Shown here: positions 9,371-19,407 of the stretch, piece after piece
Layout of the letters: each line of letters begins with the position of its first letter
Numbering within the stretch: the first letter of the stretch is position 1
DNA from: Styela clava
Taxonomy: Eukaryota > Chordata > Ascidiacea > Stolidobranchia > Styelidae
Assembly (NCBI RefSeq): GCF_964204865.1
Contig: NC_135259.1
Span: 18,362,974-18,426,973, forward strand
Direction: 5' to 3'
Length of the DNA stretch: 64,000 nt
Notes under the pieces: generated by a model
What the model was told of the DNA's origin: nothing
Database searches by the model: none
The model's input: the letters and a program-made list of their open reading frames with translations, nothing else
Made by a program: the position numbers and the translations under genes

Positions 9371-9439
9371 TCCCAGATGGTACTAAAATAAGTTAACACT
9401 AATTCATTTTTAAAATATTCATCAGCGCATGAATTCATA
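9371..9439 (+). repeat. 69-bp minirepeat H with tRNA-Glu 5' stub
   Basis: Single stub copy ending at the next tRNA unit. Confidence 0.7.
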
Positions 9440-9511
9440 TCCCAGATGGTCTAGGGCTAAGGATTCCTGGCTTTCAGCCAGGCGGCCCGGGTTCGATTGC
9501 CGGTCTGGGAA
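9440..9511 (+). tRNA. tRNA-Glu(TTC), slot P1, decaying
   Basis: D loop GGGCTAAGG, loop base 38 is G, and T-stem base 61 is G (GATTGCC). The acceptor is intact. Confidence 0.65.
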
Positions 9512-9806
9512 CCTTTTTATCCAACAATAATCTGTTCAGCTTTTGTTGCAAAACTCTAGGAAATGAATAATGGAAGCTTTACAATATAGTCTACATACAT
9601 AGAGCGACTATTAAGAATATGGTAGCGAAATGAATGAATTAGATACTTACAGAAGGCAGAATTACATAAAGCGTTTTAAACTACTAGGATATTAATTCAG
9701 TGGCGCTAAAATAAGTTAACACCAATTCATTTGAAAAATATTTATGGTAGTAAAATAGATTAATACTAATTCATTTTTAAAATTTTTATCAGCGTATGAA
9801 TTCATA

Positions 9807-9878
9807 TGTCAGAAGGTCGAGGGGTTAGAATTCCTGGCTTTCATCCAGGCGGCCCGGATTCGATTCCCGGTCTGGGAA
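9807..9878 (+). tRNA. tRNA-Glu-like(TTC), slot P2, weakened
   Basis: Acceptor 5' strand TGTCAGA mispairs; loop CTTTCAT; A53 retained. Confidence 0.5.
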
Positions 9879-10128
9879 CCTTTTTATCCAGCAAAGATCC
9901 TGTCAGTGTTCGTTTCGAAAAGCCAGAAAGTAAATGATGGAAGTTTCACCTTACAGTCTATATGCATAAAGCGACTAAAGAATATGGTAGCAAAATAAAT
10001 AAATTAGCTGCTTACAGAAGGCAGAAATACATAAAGCGTTTTTAAACTACATGGATATTAATTCAGTGGTACTGAAATAAGTTAACACGAATTCATTTTT
10101 AAAATATTTATCAACCTATGAATTCATA

Positions 10129-10200
10129 TCCCAGATCATCTAGGGGTTGGGATTCCTGGCTTTTACCCATGCGGCCCGAATTCGATTCCCGGTCTGGGAA
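10129..10200 (+). tRNA. tRNA-Glu-like, anticodon TTT
   Basis: P6-like D and anticodon arms (loop CTTTTAC, stem CCTGG/CCATG) but a full 72-nt body with paired acceptor TCCCAGA/TCTGGGA. This is the only TTT copy in the window with a sound acceptor stem. The T stem has CCGAA. Confidence 0.5.
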
Positions 10201-10554
10201 CCTTTTTATCCAGCAAAGATCCTGTAAGTGTTCGTTTCTAAAAGCCAGAATATAAATGATGGTAGCTTCACACTACAGTCTATATAAATATAGCGACTTA
10301 AGAATATGGTAGCAGAATAAATAAATTAGCTGCTTACAGAAGGCAGAAATACATAAAGTGTTTTAAATACTGACGTTGGCAACTACATAAATATAAATTC
10401 AGTAGTGCTAAAATAACTTAACAATTGTTAACGAAGTGAAGTTAACGAACTATTTCTCAAAAATAGTTGATTTCTCCCAAGGGAACACAACGAGAGAGAG
10501 AGAAAAAAATTACAATCTTTTAATTTTGTAAAAATACAGTATAGAACAAGCCAA

Positions 10555-10646
10555 CGTCCCTGGGTGAGCTCGAACCACCAACCTTTCGGTAACCCTCACA
10601 ATGTGAGATAACAGCCGAACGCGCTGACCAATTGCGCCACAGAGAC
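10555..10646 (-). tRNA. tRNA-Asn: tRNA-Asn(GTT) with 18-nt intron
   Basis: One T-stem change turns the conserved 53-61 pair into G-T. Otherwise consensus. Confidence 0.85.
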
Positions 10647-10734
10647 GGACGAGAGTTAGGACATGTTAAGTTGCAATATAATACAATTGAGCTATCAATT
10701 CTATTCGTTAATCTGTAACATAAGTTTGTAGTGA

Positions 10735-10771
10735 CACCCAGAGGGCACGGGTTCGATTCCCTGTCTTGGAA
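10735..10771 (+). pseudogene. tRNA-Glu 3'-half fragment, slot P0
   Basis: Changes GGGCACGGG and CTGTCTTGG relative to the Glu body. Confidence 0.7.
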
Positions 10772-11065
10772 CGTTTTTGTCGAGCAAATTTCTGTCAGTT
10801 TTTCTTGCGAAACGCTAGGAAGTGAATGATGGAAGCTTTACACCACAGTCTATATACATAAAGCGACTATTAAGAATATGGTAGGGAAATAAATGAATTA
10901 GCTACTCACAGAAAGCAGAAATACATAAAGCGTTTTAAACTACTAGGATATTAATTCAGTGGTGCTAAAATAAGTTAACACCAATTCATTTTAAAAATAT
11001 TTATGGTAGTGAAATAGGTTAATACTAATTCATTTTCAAAATAATTATCAGCGTATGAATTCATA

Positions 11066-11137
11066 TCCCAGAAGGTCGAGGGGTTAGAATTCCTGGCTTT
11101 AACCCAGGCGGCCCGGATTCGATTCCCGGTCTGGGAA
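11066..11137 (+). tRNA. tRNA-Glu-like, slot P2, anticodon TTA
   Basis: Anticodon loop CTTTAAC: 34-36 read TTA, which would pair with the stop codon UAA. Acceptor TCCCAGA/TCTGGGA and anticodon stem CCTGG/CCAGG are sound. A8, G13 and A53 weaken tertiary contacts and promoter boxes. Stop signal T5. Also found at 32223 and 47525. Confidence 0.55.
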
Positions 11138-11334
11138 CATTTTTATCCAGCAAAGATCTGTCAATTATTGTTGCGAAACTCTATTGAATGAATATGGAAG
11201 CTTTACACTATAGTCTATATACAGAAGGCAGAAATACATAAAGCGTTTTAAACTACATTGATATTAATTCAGTGGTGCTAAAATAGGTTCACACCTATTC
11301 ATTTTTAAAATATTTATCAGCGTATGAATTCGTA

Positions 11335-11406
11335 TCCCAGATGGTCTTGGGGTTAGGATTCCTGGCTTTCACCCAGGCGCCCCGTGTTCGATTCCCGGTC
11401 TGGGAA
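11335..11406 (+). tRNA. tRNA-Glu(TTC), slot P5, variant
   Basis: D arm GGTCTTGGGG. Variable loop and T stem GCGCCCCGTG mispair with CCCGG. The anticodon arm is sound. Confidence 0.65.
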
Positions 11407-11717
11407 CCTTTTTATCAAGCTAAGATCTTTCAGTGTTCGTTTCGAAACGCCAGAAAGTAAATGATGGAAGAAAGAATATGGAAGCAAAATAAATAAATTG
11501 TCTGCTTACAGAATGCAGAAATACATATGAAAGCTTTACACTACAGGCTATATTCATAAAGCGACTTAAAAATAAGGTAGCAAAACTTGAACGATTCGAG
11601 TGGGCCATTAGTGACATTTTATTTGATGATGAAACTTGCACGGATATTAATTCAGTGGTGCTAAAATATTTTAACAGTAATTCATTTTTAAAATAGGTAT
11701 TTGCTTATGAATTCATA

Positions 11718-11788
11718 TCTCAGATGGTCTAAGGGTTAGGATTCCTGGCTGTTACCCATGCGGCCCGGATTCGATTCTCGGTCCGGAA
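11718..11788 (+). pseudogene. tRNA-Glu-like pseudogene, slot P6, anticodon GTT
   Basis: Loop CTGTTAC matches the Asn anticodon loop except its last base. Acceptor broken; T-stem 3' strand CTCGG. Confidence 0.65.
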
Positions 11789-12144
11789 CCTTTTTATCCA
11801 GCAAAGATCCTGTAAGTGTTCGTTTCGAAAAGCCAGAATATAAATGATGGTAGCTTCACACTACAGTCTATATACATATAGCGACTTAAGAATATGGTAG
11901 CAGAATAAATAAATTAGCTACTTACAGAAGGCAGAAATACATAAAGTGTTTTAAATACTGACGTTGTAAACTACTTGAATATTAATTCAGTAGTGCTAAA
12001 ATAAGTTAACAATTGTTAACGAAGTGAAGTTAACGAACTATTTCTCAAAAATAGTGGATTTCTCCCAAGGGAACACAACGAGAGAGAGAGAGAAAAAAAT
12101 TACAATCTATTAATTTTGTAAAAATACAGTATAGAACAAGATAA

Positions 12145-12236
12145 CGTCCCTGGGTGGGCTCGAACCACCAACCTTTCGGTAACCCTCACAATGTGAGACA
12201 ACAGCCGAACGCGCTGACCAATTGCGCCACAGAGAC
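12145..12236 (-). tRNA. tRNA-Asn: tRNA-Asn(GTT) with 18-nt intron
   Basis: A37, next to the 5' splice site, is G. Stems and intron hairpin are consensus. Confidence 0.85.
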
Positions 12237-12324
12237 GGACGGGAGTTAGGACATGTTAAGTTGCAATATAATACAATTGAGCTATCAATTCTATTTGTTA
12301 ATCTGTAACATAGGTTTGTAGTGA

Positions 12325-12361
12325 CACCCAGACGGCCCGGGTTCGATTTCCGGTCTGGGAA
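12325..12361 (+). pseudogene. tRNA-Glu 3'-half fragment, slot P0
   Basis: One change in the B box region (GATTTCC); acceptor end TCTGGGAA. Confidence 0.75.
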
Positions 12362-12609
12362 CGTTTTTGTCGAGCAAATTTCTGTCAGTTTTTCTTGCGA
12401 AACGCTAGGAAGTGAATGATGGAAGCTTTACACAACAGTCTATATACATAAAGCGACTATTAAGAATGTGGTAGTGAAATAAAATTTAGCTGCTTACAGA
12501 AGGCAGAAATACATACAGAATTTTAAACTACATGGATATTAATTTAGTGGTGCTAAAATAAGTTAAAACCAATTCATTTTTAAAATATTTATCAGTCTAG
12601 GAATTCATA

Positions 12610-12747
12610 TCCCATATGGTACTAAAATATGTTAACACTAATTCATTTTAAATATATTTATCAGCCTAAGAATTCATATCCCAGATGGTACTAAAATAAG
12701 TTAACACTAATTCATTTTTAAAATATTCATCAGCTTATGAATTCATA
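12610..12747 (+). repeat. Two 69-bp minirepeats H with tRNA-Glu 5' stubs
   Basis: Stubs at 12610 (TCCCATATGGT) and 12679 (TCCCAGATGGT). Confidence 0.75.
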
Positions 12748-12819
12748 TCCCAGATGGTCTAGGGGTTAGGATTCCTGGCTTTCACCCAGGCGGCCCGGGT
12801 TCGATTCCCGGTCTGGGAA
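12748..12819 (+). tRNA. tRNA-Glu: tRNA-Glu(TTC), slot P1, intact
   Basis: Reads GAA (and by wobble GAG). Every stem pairs: acceptor TCCCAGA/TCTGGGA, anticodon stem CCTGG/CCAGG with loop CTTTCAC, T stem CCGGG/CCCGG with loop TTCGATT. T8, the A box TGGTCTAGGGG and B box GGTTCGATTCC are all canonical, and a T5 run begins 3 nt after the discriminator A. Compared with common animal tRNA-Glu, acceptor pair 6-67 is G-C instead of T-A, changed on both strands. It is one of seven TTC copies matching the array consensus exactly. Confidence 0.96.
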
Positions 12820-13114
12820 CCTTTTTATCCAGCAATAATCTGATCAGTTTTTGTTGCAAAACTCTAGGAAATGAATAATGGAAGCTTTACATTATAGTCT
12901 TTATACATAGAGAGACTATTAAGAATATGGTAGCGAAATAAATGAATTAGCTACTTACAGAAGGCAGAAATACATAAAGCGTTTTAAACTACTAGGATAT
13001 TAATTCAGTGGTGCTAAAATAAGTTAACACCAATTCATTTTAAAAATATTTATGGTAGTAAAATAGGTTAATACTAATTCATTTTTGAAATATTTATCAG
13101 CGTATGAATTCATA

Positions 13115-13186
13115 TCCCAGAAGGTCGAGGGGTTAGAATTCCTGGCTTTCACCCAGGCAGCGCGGATTCGATTCCCGGTCTGGGAA
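13115..13186 (+). tRNA. tRNA-Glu-like(TTC), slot P2, weakened
   Basis: P2 changes plus two more in the variable loop and T stem (GGCAGCGCGG). Confidence 0.5.
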
Positions 13187-13423
13187 CCTTTTTATCCAGC
13201 GAAGATCCTGTCAGTGTTCGTTTCGAAAAGCCAGAAAGTAAATGATGGAAGTTTCACCTTACAGTCTATATGCATAAAGCGACTAAAGAATATGGTAGCA
13301 AAATAAATAAATTAGCTGCTTACAGAAGGCAGAATTACATAAAGCGATTTAAACTACATGGATATTAATTCAGTGGTGCAAAAATAAGTATAACACCAAT
13401 TCATTTTTAAAATATTTATCAAC

Positions 13424-13486
13424 GGTTAGGGGTTAGGATTCCTGGCTTACACCCAGTCGGCCCGGGTTCGATTCCCGGTCTGGGAA
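13424..13486 (+). pseudogene. tRNA-Glu-like pseudogene, slot P3, anticodon TAC
   Basis: 5' acceptor strand replaced by spacer; loop CTTACAC; T arm and T5 run intact. Confidence 0.75.
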
Positions 13487-13702
13487 CCTTTTTATCCAGC
13501 AAAGATCTGTCAGTGTTCGTTTCGAAACGCCAGGAAGTAAATGATGGAAGAAAGAATATGGTAGCAAAATGAATAAATTAGCTGCTTACAGAAGGCAGAA
13601 ATACATAAAGCGTTTTTAAACTACATGGATATTAATTCAGTGGTACTGAAATAAGTTAACACTAATTCATTTTTAAAATACTTATCAGCCTAATAATTCA
13701 TA

Positions 13703-13774
13703 TCCCAGATGGTCTAGGGGTTAGGATTCCAGGCTCTCACCCAGGCGGGCCGGGTTCGATTCCCGGTCTGGGAA
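13703..13774 (+). tRNA. tRNA-Glu(CTC), slot P4, damaged anticodon stem
   Basis: Anticodon stem CCAGG/CCAGG has an A-A clash at its centre. Acceptor and T arm pair. The related copy at 32810 keeps the normal stem. Confidence 0.65.
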
Positions 13775-13970
13775 CATTTTTATCCAGAAAAGATCTGTCA
13801 ATTTTTGTTGCGAAACTCTATTAAATGAATATGGGAGCTTTACACTATAGTCTATATACAGAAGGCAGAAATACTTAAAGCGTTTTAAACTACATTGATT
13901 TAATTCAGTGGTGCTAAAATAAGTTAACACCTATTCATTTTTAAAATATTTATCAGCGTATGACTTCGTA

Positions 13971-14009
13971 TCCCAGATGGTCTAGTCTAGGGGTTAGGAT
14001 TCCCGGCTA
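13971..14009 (+). pseudogene. tRNA-Glu 5'-half fragment with TCTAG duplication
   Basis: Acceptor, D arm and 5' anticodon stem, then a jump in the anticodon loop to spacer sequence. A 5-bp TCTAG is duplicated in the D arm. It is followed 76 bp later by the complete unit. Confidence 0.7.
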
Positions 14010-14046
14010 TTCATTTTTAAAATATTTATCAGCGCATGACTTCGTA

Positions 14047-14118
14047 TCCCAGATGGTCTAGGGGTTAGGATTCCCGGCTTTCACCCAGGCGGCCCGGCTT
14101 CGATTCCCGGTCTGGGAA
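14047..14118 (+). tRNA. tRNA-Glu(TTC), slot P5, variant
   Basis: Anticodon stem CCCGG/CCAGG has a C-A mismatch and T-stem base 53 is C (CCGGC). Confidence 0.6.
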
Positions 14119-14369
14119 CCTTTTTCTCCAGCACAGAGGTGTCAGTTTTTGTTTCAAAACTCTAGGAAATGAATGATGGAGGCTTTACATTATAGTCTAT
14201 ATACATAGAGCGACTATTAGGAATATGGTAGCAAATTAAATAAATTAGCTGCTTACAGAAGGCAGAAATACATAAAGCGTTTTTAAACTACATGGATATT
14301 AATTCAGAGGTACTGAAATAAGTTGACACGAATTCATTTTTAAAATATTTATCAACCTATGAATTCATA

Positions 14370-14441
14370 TCCCAGATCGTCTAGGGGTTAGGATTCCTGG
14401 CTTTCACTCAGGCGGCCCGCGTTCGATTCCCGGTCTGGGAA
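14370..14441 (+). tRNA. tRNA-Glu(TTC), extra unit between P5 and P6
   Basis: Leader ends CAACCTATGAATTCATA. Anticodon stem 3' strand TCAGG and T stem CCGCG carry single mismatches; acceptor intact. Counterpart at 33473. Confidence 0.65.
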
Positions 14442-14786
14442 CCTTTTTCTCCAGCAAAGATCTGTCAGTTTTTGTTGCGAAACTCTAGGAAATGAATGCT
14501 GGAATCTTTACATTATAGTCTATATATATAGAACGACTATTAAGAATATGGTAGCAAAATAAATAAATTATCTGTTTACAGAATGCAGAAATACATATGA
14601 AAGCTTTACACTACAGGCTATATTCATAAAGCGACTTAAAAAAAAGGTAGCAAAACTGGAACGTTTCGAGTGGGCCATTAGTGACATTTCATTTGATGAT
14701 GAAACTTGCACGGATATTAATTCAGTGGTGCTAAAATAATTTAACAGTAATTCATTTTAAAATAGTTATTAGCTTATGAATTCATA

Positions 14787-14857
14787 TCTCAGATGGTCTT
14801 GGGGTTAGGATTCCTGGCTTTTACCCATGCGGCCCGGATTCGATTCCCGGTCCGGAA
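14787..14857 (+). pseudogene. tRNA-Glu-like pseudogene, slot P6, anticodon TTT
   Basis: Broken acceptor, stem CCTGG/CCATG, D arm GTCTTGGGG. The next unit follows without a tRNA-Asn. Confidence 0.7.
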
Positions 14858-15031
14858 CCTTTTTATCCAGCAAAGATCCTGTAAGTGTTCGTTTCGAAAA
14901 GCCAGAATCTAAATGATGGTAGCTTCACACTACAGTCTATATACATATAGCGACTTAAGAATATGGTAGCAGAATAAATAAATTAGCTGCTTACAGAAGG
15001 CAGAAATACATAAAGTGTTCAGGAATACATA

Positions 15032-15103
15032 TCCCAGATGGTCTAGGGGTTAGGATTCCTGGCTTTCACCCAGGCGGCCCGGGTTCGATTCCCGGTTTGG
15101 GAA
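15032..15103 (+). tRNA. tRNA-Glu: tRNA-Glu(TTC), slot P1, near-consensus
   Basis: Single difference: acceptor 3' strand TTTGGGA, making a G-T pair. Here P1 is joined directly to a P6 spacer, skipping Asn and P0. Confidence 0.88.
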
Positions 15104-15398
15104 CCTTTTTATCCAGCAATAATCTGTTCAGTTTTTGTTGCAAAACTCTATGAAATGAATAATGGAAGCTTTACACTATAGTCTATATACATAGAGCGAC
15201 TATTAAGAATATGGTAGCGAAATAAATTAATTAGCTACTTACAGAAGGCAGAAATACATAAAGCGTTATAAACTACTAGGATATTAATTCAGTGGTGCTA
15301 AAATAAGTTAACATCAATTCATTTTAAAAATATTTATGGTAGTAAAATAGGTTAATACTAATTCATTTTCAAAATAATTATCAGCGTATGAATTCATA

Positions 15399-15470
15399 TC
15401 CCAGAAGGTCGAGGGGTTAGAATTCCTGGCTTTCACCCAAGCGGCACGGATTCGATTCCCGGTCTGGGAG
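15399..15470 (+). tRNA. tRNA-Glu-like(TTC), slot P2, weakened
   Basis: Anticodon stem 3' strand CCAAG, T stem CACGGA, discriminator G. Confidence 0.45.
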
Positions 15471-15705
15471 CCTTTTTATCCAGCAAAGATCCTGTCAGTG
15501 TTCGTTTCGAAAAGGCAAGAAAGTAAATGATGGAAGTTTCACCTTACAGTCTATATGCATAAAGTGACTAAAGAATATGGTAGCAAAATAAATAAATTAG
15601 CTGCTACAGAAGGCAGAAATACATAAAGCGTTTTAATACATGGATATTAATTCAGTGGTGCAAAAATAAGTAAAACACCAATTCATTTTTAAAATATATA
15701 TCAAC

Positions 15706-15768
15706 GGTTAGGGGTTAGGATTCCTGGCTTTTACCCAGGCGGCCCGGATTCGATTCCCGGTCTGGGAG
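15706..15768 (+). pseudogene. tRNA-Glu-like pseudogene, slot P3, anticodon TTT
   Basis: 5'-truncated like other P3 units, but the body from the anticodon on matches a P2-type unit (GGATTCG and GGGAG end). It looks like a P3/P2 recombinant. Confidence 0.65.
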
Positions 15769-16015
15769 CCTTTTTATCCAGCAAAGATCCTGTCAGTGTT
15801 CGTTTCGAAAAGGCAAGAAAGTAAATGATGGAAGTTTCACCTTACAGTCTATATGCATAAAGCGACTAAAGAATATGGTAGCAAAATAAATAAATTAGCT
15901 GCTACAGAAGGCAGAAATACATAAAGCGTTTTAATACATGGATATTAATTCAGTGGTACTGAAATAAGTTACCACTAATTCATTTTTAAAATACTTATCA
16001 GCCAAATAATTCATA

Positions 16016-16087
16016 TCCCAGATGGCTTAGAGGTTTGGATTCCTGGCTCTCACCCAGGCGGCCCGGGTTCGATTCCCGGTCTGGGAA
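16016..16087 (+). tRNA. tRNA-Glu: tRNA-Glu(CTC), slot P4, D-arm variant
   Basis: D arm GGCTTAGAGGTTTGG differs from consensus at several sites. Acceptor, anticodon and T arms are intact. Confidence 0.75.
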
Positions 16088-16284
16088 CATTTTTATCCAG
16101 CAAAGATCTGTCAATTATTGTTGCGAAACTCTATTAAATGAATATGGAAGCTTTACACTATAGTCTATATACAGAAGGCAGAAATACATAAAGCGTTTTA
16201 AACTACATTGATAATAATTCAGTGGTGCTAAAATAAGTTAACACCTATTCATTTTTGAAATATTTATCAGCGTATGTATTCGTA

Positions 16285-16356
16285 TCCCAGATGGTCTTGG
16301 GGTTAGGATTCCTGGCTTTCACCCAGGCGCCCCGTGTTCGATTCCCGGTCTGGGAA
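16285..16356 (+). tRNA. tRNA-Glu(TTC), slot P5, variant
   Basis: Same GCGCCCCGTG T-stem variant as 11335; D arm GGTCTTGGGG. Confidence 0.65.
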
Positions 16357-16666
16357 CCTTTTTATCCAGCAAAGATCTGTCAGTGTTCGTTTCGAAACGC
16401 CAGAAAGTAAATGATGGAAGAAAGAAAATGGAAGCAAAATAAATAAATTATCTGCTTACAGAATGCAGAAATACATATGAAAGCTTTACACTACAGGCTA
16501 TATTCATAGAGCGACTTAAAAATAAGGTAGCAAATCTGGAACGTTCGAGTGGGCCATTAGTGACATTTTATTTGATGATGAAACTTGCACGGATATTAAT
16601 TCAGTGGTGCTAAAATATTTTAACAGTAATTCATTTTTAAAATAGGTATTTGCTTATGAATTCATA

Positions 16667-16737
16667 TCTCAGATGGTCTAAGGGTTAGGATTCCTGGCTT
16701 TCACCCACGCGGCCCGGATTCGATTCCCGGTCCGGAA
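16667..16737 (+). pseudogene. tRNA-Glu-like pseudogene, slot P6, anticodon TTC
   Basis: Broken acceptor and CCTGG/CCACG stem. Confidence 0.7.
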
Positions 16738-17091
16738 CCTTTTTATCCAGCAAAGATCCTGTAAGTGTTCGTTTCGAAAAGCCAGAATATAAATGATGGT
16801 AGCTTCACACTACAGTCTATATACATATAGGGACTTGAGGATATTGTAGCAGAATAAATAAATTAGCTGCTTACAGAAGGCAGAAATACATAAAGTGTTT
16901 TAAATACTGACGTTGTAAACTACTTAAATATTAATTCAGTAGTGCTAAAATAAGTTAACAATTGTTAACGAAGTGAAGTTAACGAACTATTTCTCAAAAA
17001 TAGTGGATTTCTCCCAAGGGAACACAACGAGAGAGAGAGAAAAAAATTTCAATCTATTAATTTTGTAAAAATACAGTATAGAACAAGATAA

Positions 17092-17183
17092 CGTCCCTGG
17101 GTGGGCTCGAACCACCAACCTTTCGGTAACCCTCACAATGTGAGATAACAGCCGAACGCGCTGAGCAATTGCGCCACAGAGAC
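17092..17183 (-). tRNA. tRNA-Asn: tRNA-Asn(GTT) with 18-nt intron
   Basis: One change in the conserved GG of the D loop (GCTCAG); stems and intron consensus. Confidence 0.83.
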
Positions 17184-17271
17184 GGACGGGAGTTAGGACA
17201 TGTTAAGTTGCAATATAATACAATTGAGCTATCAATTCTATTTTTTAATCTGTAACATAGGTTTGTAGTGA

Positions 17272-17308
17272 CACCCAGACGGCCCGGGTTCGATTTCCGG
17301 TCTGGGAA
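17272..17308 (+). pseudogene. tRNA-Glu 3'-half fragment, slot P0
   Basis: T arm with GATTTCC; acceptor end normal. Confidence 0.75.
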
Positions 17309-17558
17309 CGTTTTTGTCGAGCAAATTTCTGTCAGTTTTTCTTGCGAAACGCTAGGAAGTGAATGATGGAAGCTTTACACAACAGTCTATATACATAAAG
17401 CGACTATTAAGAATGTGGTAGTGAAATAAATAAATTAGCTGCTTACAGAAGGCAGAAATACATAAAGAATTTTGAACTACATGGATATTAATTTAGTGGT
17501 GCTAAAATAAGTTAAAACTAACTCATTTTTAAAATATTTATCAGCCTAAGAATTCATA

Positions 17559-17696
17559 TCCCATATGGTACTAAAATATGTTAACACTAATTCATTTTAA
17601 AAATATTTATCAGCCTAAGAATTCATATCCCAGATGGTACTAAAATAAGTTAACACTAATTCATTTTCAAAATATTCATCAGCACATGAATTCATA
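17559..17696 (+). repeat. Two 69-bp minirepeats H with tRNA-Glu 5' stubs
   Basis: Stubs at 17559 (TCCCATATGGT) and 17628 (TCCCAGATGGT). Confidence 0.75.
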
Positions 17697-17768
17697 TCCC
17701 AGATGATCTAGGGGTTAGGATTCCTGGCTTTCACCCAGGCGGCCCGGGTTCGATTCCCGGTCTGGGAA
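17697..17768 (+). tRNA. tRNA-Glu: tRNA-Glu(TTC), slot P1, near-consensus
   Basis: One change in the D stem (GATGATCT in place of GATGGTCT), which also touches the A box. All other arms perfect. Confidence 0.85.
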
Positions 17769-18063
17769 CCTTTTTATCCAGAAATAATCTGTTCAGTTTT
17801 TGTTGCAAAACTCTATGAAATGAATAATGGAAGCTTTACGCTATAGTCTATATACATAGAGCGACTATTAAGAATATGGTAGCGAAATAACTGAATTAGC
17901 TACTTACAGAAGGCAGAAATACATAAAGCGTTTTAAACTACTAGGATATTAATTCAGTGGTGCTAAAATAAGTTAACACTAATTCATTTTAAAAATATTT
18001 ATGGTAGTAAAATAGGTTAATACTGATTCATTTTTAAAATAATTTTCAGCGTATGAATTCATA

Positions 18064-18135
18064 TTCCAGAAGGTCGAGGGGTTAGAATTCCTGGCTTTCA
18101 CCCAGGCGGCCCGGATTCGATTCCCGATCTGGGAA
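18064..18135 (+). tRNA. tRNA-Glu-like(TTC), slot P2, weakened
   Basis: P2 changes plus TTCCAGA and CCCGATCTGGG. Confidence 0.5.
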
Positions 18136-18371
18136 CCTTTTTATGCAGCAAAGATCCTGTCAGTGTCCGTTTCGAAAAGCCAGAAAGAAAATGATGGATG
18201 TTTCACCTTACAGTCTATATGCATAAAGCGACTAAAGAATATGGTAGCAAAATAAATAATTTAGCTGCTTACAGAAGGCAGAAATACATAAAGCGTTTTA
18301 AATTACAAGGATATTAATTCAGTGGTGCAGAAATAAGTTAACACTAATTCATTTTCAAAATGTTTATCAAC

Positions 18372-18434
18372 GGTTAGGGGTTAGGATTCCTGGCTTTCAC
18401 ACAGGCGGCCCGGGTTCGATTCCCGGTCTGGGAA
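18372..18434 (+). pseudogene. tRNA-Glu-like pseudogene, slot P3, anticodon TTC
   Basis: 5' acceptor strand missing; anticodon stem 3' strand ACAGG; T arm intact. Confidence 0.72.
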
Positions 18435-18650
18435 CCTTTTTCTCCAGCAAAGATCTGCCAGTGTTCGTTTCGAAACGCCAGAAAGTAAATGATAGAAGAA
18501 AGAATAAGGTAGCAAAATGCATAAATTAGCTGCTTACAGAAGGCAGAAATACATAAAGCGTTTTTAAACTACATAGATATTAATTCAGTGGTACTGAAAT
18601 AAGTTAACACTAATTCATTTTTAAAATACTTATCAGCCTAATATTTCATG

Positions 18651-18722
18651 TCCCGGATGGTCTAGGGGTTAGGATTCCTGGCTCTCACCCAGGCGGCCAG
18701 GGTTCGATTCCCGGTCTGGGAA
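18651..18722 (+). tRNA. tRNA-Glu: tRNA-Glu(CTC), slot P4, variant
   Basis: Acceptor TCCCGGA gives a G-T pair with TCTGGGA. One T-stem mismatch (CAGGG). Confidence 0.75.
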
Positions 18723-18919
18723 CATTTTTATCCAGCAAAGATCTGTCAATTTTTGTTGCGAAACTCTATTAAATGAATATGGGAGCTTTACACTATAGTC
18801 TATATACAGAAGGCAGAAATACATAAAGCGTTTTAAACTACATTGATATTAATTCAGTGGTGCTAAAATAAGTTAACACCTATTCATTTTTAAAATATTT
18901 ATCAGCGTATGAATTCGTA

Positions 18920-18991
18920 TCCCAGATGGTCTAGGGGTTAGGATTCCTGGCTTTCACCCAGGCGGCCCGGGTTCGATTCCCGGTCTGGGAA
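18920..18991 (+). tRNA. tRNA-Glu: tRNA-Glu(TTC), slot P5, intact
   Basis: The only P5 copy identical to the array consensus. T5 run 3 nt downstream. Its leader (GAATTCGTA) is the P5 type. Confidence 0.95.
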
Positions 18992-19336
18992 CCTTTTTCT
19001 TCAGCAAAAATCTGTCAGTTTTTGTTGCGAAACTCTAGGAAATGAATGATGGAAGCTTTACATTATAGTTTATATACATAGAGCGACTATTAGGAATATG
19101 GTAGCAAAATAAATAAATTATCTGCGTACAGAATGCAGAAATACATATGAAAGCTTTACACTACAGGTTATATTCATAGAGCGACTTAAAAATAAGGTAG
19201 CAAATCTGGAACGTTCGAGTGGGCCATTAGTGACATTTTATTTGATGATGAAACTTGCACGGATATCAATTCAGTGGTGCTAAAATATTTTAACAGTAAT
19301 TCATTTTTAAAATAGGTATTAGCTTATGAATTCATA

Positions 19337-19407
19337 TCTCAGATGGTGTTAGGGTTAGGATTCCTGGCTTTCACCCACGCGGCCCGGATTCGATTCCCGG
19401 TCCGGAA
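19337..19407 (+). pseudogene. tRNA-Glu-like pseudogene, slot P6, anticodon TTC
   Basis: Broken acceptor, D arm GGTGTTAGGG, stem CCTGG/CCACG. Confidence 0.7.

Noticed and set aside
13085-13306. About 70-codon ORFs across P2 units and spacer (also 30427 and 40917)
   Set aside because: They run through a tRNA-like unit. Only the C-terminal KRLKNMVAK piece is of interest, and it is treated in the spacer-relic finding.
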